Shown here: one piece after another, positions 62,370 to 64,000 of the stretch
Layout: each line of letters opens with the position of its first letter
Numbering within the stretch: position 1 is the first letter of the stretch
The notes under the pieces: generated by a model
Database searches by the model: none
Told to the model about the DNA's origin: nothing
What the model saw: the letters and a program-made list of their open reading frames with translations, nothing else
Made by a program: the position numbers and the translations under genes
From: Isoetes taiwanensis
Taxonomy: Eukaryota > Streptophyta > Lycopodiopsida > Isoetales > Isoetaceae
Length of the DNA stretch: 64,000 bases
NCBI GenBank assembly: GCA_021234155.1
Contig: JAJEKV010000034.1
Coordinates: 5,555,028-5,619,027, forward strand
Reading direction: 5' to 3'

Positions 62370-64000
62370 GGGTGTAGTCCTCCTATTACATAATGAATAT
62401 AAGAGTGCTCCTATTCTACTTTAATTTTTTGCCTGCCTAAACAACACGTGCGTCTGTTTTGATTTCATATAATTCATGCTTACAAAATTATCTAAGAAAA
62501 AAAACTTAATCTCTAGAAAACCTTAATCCTAAATCTATGGTAACATATCCCTTGAATTCACAATACGATAACTCCTTGAATCTTGAACCATAAACTCAAT
62601 ATCCCCTATACCCTACATTCTTAACCCATAGATTATAAGCTTATACCCTAAACCTTCTCCATTTTGTATAGGTGGTTAAATCCTCTCTGGTGCTAAAACT
62701 TTTTCTACTTACATTTTTAGACCTTGTATGCATATTACTGGCTCTAATGAAAACTTTTTCTACTTACATTTTTAGACCTTGTATGCATATTACTGGCTCT
62801 AATGATCATTCTTCTTCTTTTTAGACATTTAATGAGGTGTTCAATCGCTTTTTTAGACTATTGCTTGGCATGTTCAATGACCCCTGTGGTCCATTGTGTA
62901 GCAATAACTGCTGCTTAGGATTAACAGTATTCATCGGTATGGCTTTATTCTTGTGCCAAGTTCAAATTAATTAGATTGAAAACATCAACATGTAGAAAGG
63001 AGAATATTTGTGTTTGACAAATGATAAATCGACACGATATTTATGCACGATATTTGCATTTAGGTGCCGGTGGCAAACAATGAACAGGTGAAATGTCTTG
63101 AAAATGTTGTCATGTTCATCATTCCCGACTGCCTGCTTAATGCTTTTCAATCTTAAGCCATGTGACATTGCTCATACGTCCTAGATCAACCCCATAAATC
63201 TATGTAATACAACTCTAAGTAAGAGTTGCAGGTGGGTAATAGAGCATACTCTGCATCTCTTCTAGAAACATATGTATAGCATTTTAGTGATTAATAAATG
63301 TAAAATACTTATTGCACCATTGCAGGATCTTAAATGGAAATGAGGTGTCCTTGTCAAAATTATATTGCCAGAAACAATGGCAATATTGAAAAAAGAATAA
63401 ATTGAACTTGCCATACAAAAAAATGGACAAATAACACAGGTTAAAGGTTGAAGTTGTATAGCTTTGAAAAGAATCAGTAATTTCAATTAAAACTGATATG
63501 CTAACAAATCCTTATATGCTTCTGATTTATTCCTCGGTGGCAAAATTAAGTCCTCTTATTTCAAATGCAAATCTTCATAAGGAAGGAGTACAAAAACAAA
63601 CATATCTACCTAGTTGTCGTCCAAAATTCTTCCAAATGGTGTGATGCTTGTACAAAAATTCCAAATGATGTGATGCTTGTACGAAAATGAATAAACCTGG
63701 TTGTCCTCTAGAATTGTTCCAAATGATGTGATGCTGGCTTTCTTGATTTGATAGTCCCACATTAAACCTACAGAAAACAATATGGCAGTGAATGTCTACA
63801 TCAAGGCAAAAAATCCATCTATAACATTTCTGGAAAGCAACATTTTTTGAAGAGCAAGTAAAGCAAAATGAGATTGTTTGCTATGAAATACATAGTGTTC
63901 ATCGGCGTGATCTCACCTGCAAACTTAAAGTATTTTATCTCTATCAGTAGATGCCATCTTAAAGATTCCATTATGTATTGAAAATTCCTGTAAATAAACA
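62370..64000. other. No gene recognised; short tandem repeats
   Basis: A perfect 55-bp tandem duplication (62695-62749 and 62750-62804) and a three-fold imperfect repeat containing CCAAATGATGTGATGCTTGT (about 63630-63735). No coding evidence. Confidence 0.55.

Overview
The window looks like nuclear DNA of a large-genome land plant. The clues are a plant F-box/kelch gene, a PLATZ-type zinc-binding gene, a fragment of plant bifunctional rhamnose synthase (NRS/ER), a receptor-kinase fragment, plant L1-type LINEs, Ty1/copia and gypsy-like remnants, and Helitron 3' ends. Several LINEs are of a second kind: endonuclease, reverse transcriptase, then a C-terminal Cys/His motif, with microsatellite tails instead of poly(A). 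Together with the very low gene density this makes me lean towards a seed-free plant (fern or lycophyte). That is an impression, not a demonstration.

Only two genes look intact: the PLATZ-like gene at 19.9-20.4 kb (+) and the F-box/kelch gene at 44.4-45.6 kb (+). A possible first exon at 0.5-0.8 kb (-) runs towards the left edge. Most of the rest is mobile DNA, broken gene fragments and duplicated non-coding sequence.

Layout. 0-10.4 kb: a LINE stub, an L1-type LINE (A, +) with a duplicated 3' tail next to a Harbinger-like fragment, then LINE C, a tRNA-derived SINE and LINE B in a row on the minus strand with long (TG)n and (GA)n microsatellites. 10.4-19.6 kb: mostly unassigned, with one Helitron 3' end, a duplication and a kinase fragment. 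19.6-25.1 kb: the PLATZ gene, a small TIR element, two GC-rich foldbacks and two pairs of direct duplications. 25.1-32 kb: an array of roughly 0.55-0.68-kb units, part of which has been copied together with its flank; the copy lies between copia-integrase-like and gag-like remnants. 32-36.6 kb: a long near-perfect hairpin at 34.4 kb and a copia RT remnant. 36.6-42.25 kb: a GC-rich two-ORF LINE (D, -) whose composition contrasts sharply with its surroundings. 44.3-47.6 kb: the F-box gene, a second copy of the SINE and LINE F. 48.5-58 kb: two minus-strand Helitron 3' ends, followed upstream by several gene fragments that are all on the minus strand (ribosomal protein uS11/RPS14, an unknown multi-exon fragment, a membrane-protein-like exon, NRS/ER). 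59-62.4 kb: LINE E (+), with ORF1 and most of ORF2 but no 3' end.

How the parts relate. The microsatellite-tailed LINEs share a small hairpin just before their 3' ends. The SINE shares the terminal 12-13 bases of LINE F, so it probably uses that LINE machinery. The cluster of same-strand gene pieces upstream of Helitron ends suggests gene capture, but no Helitron 5' end was found.
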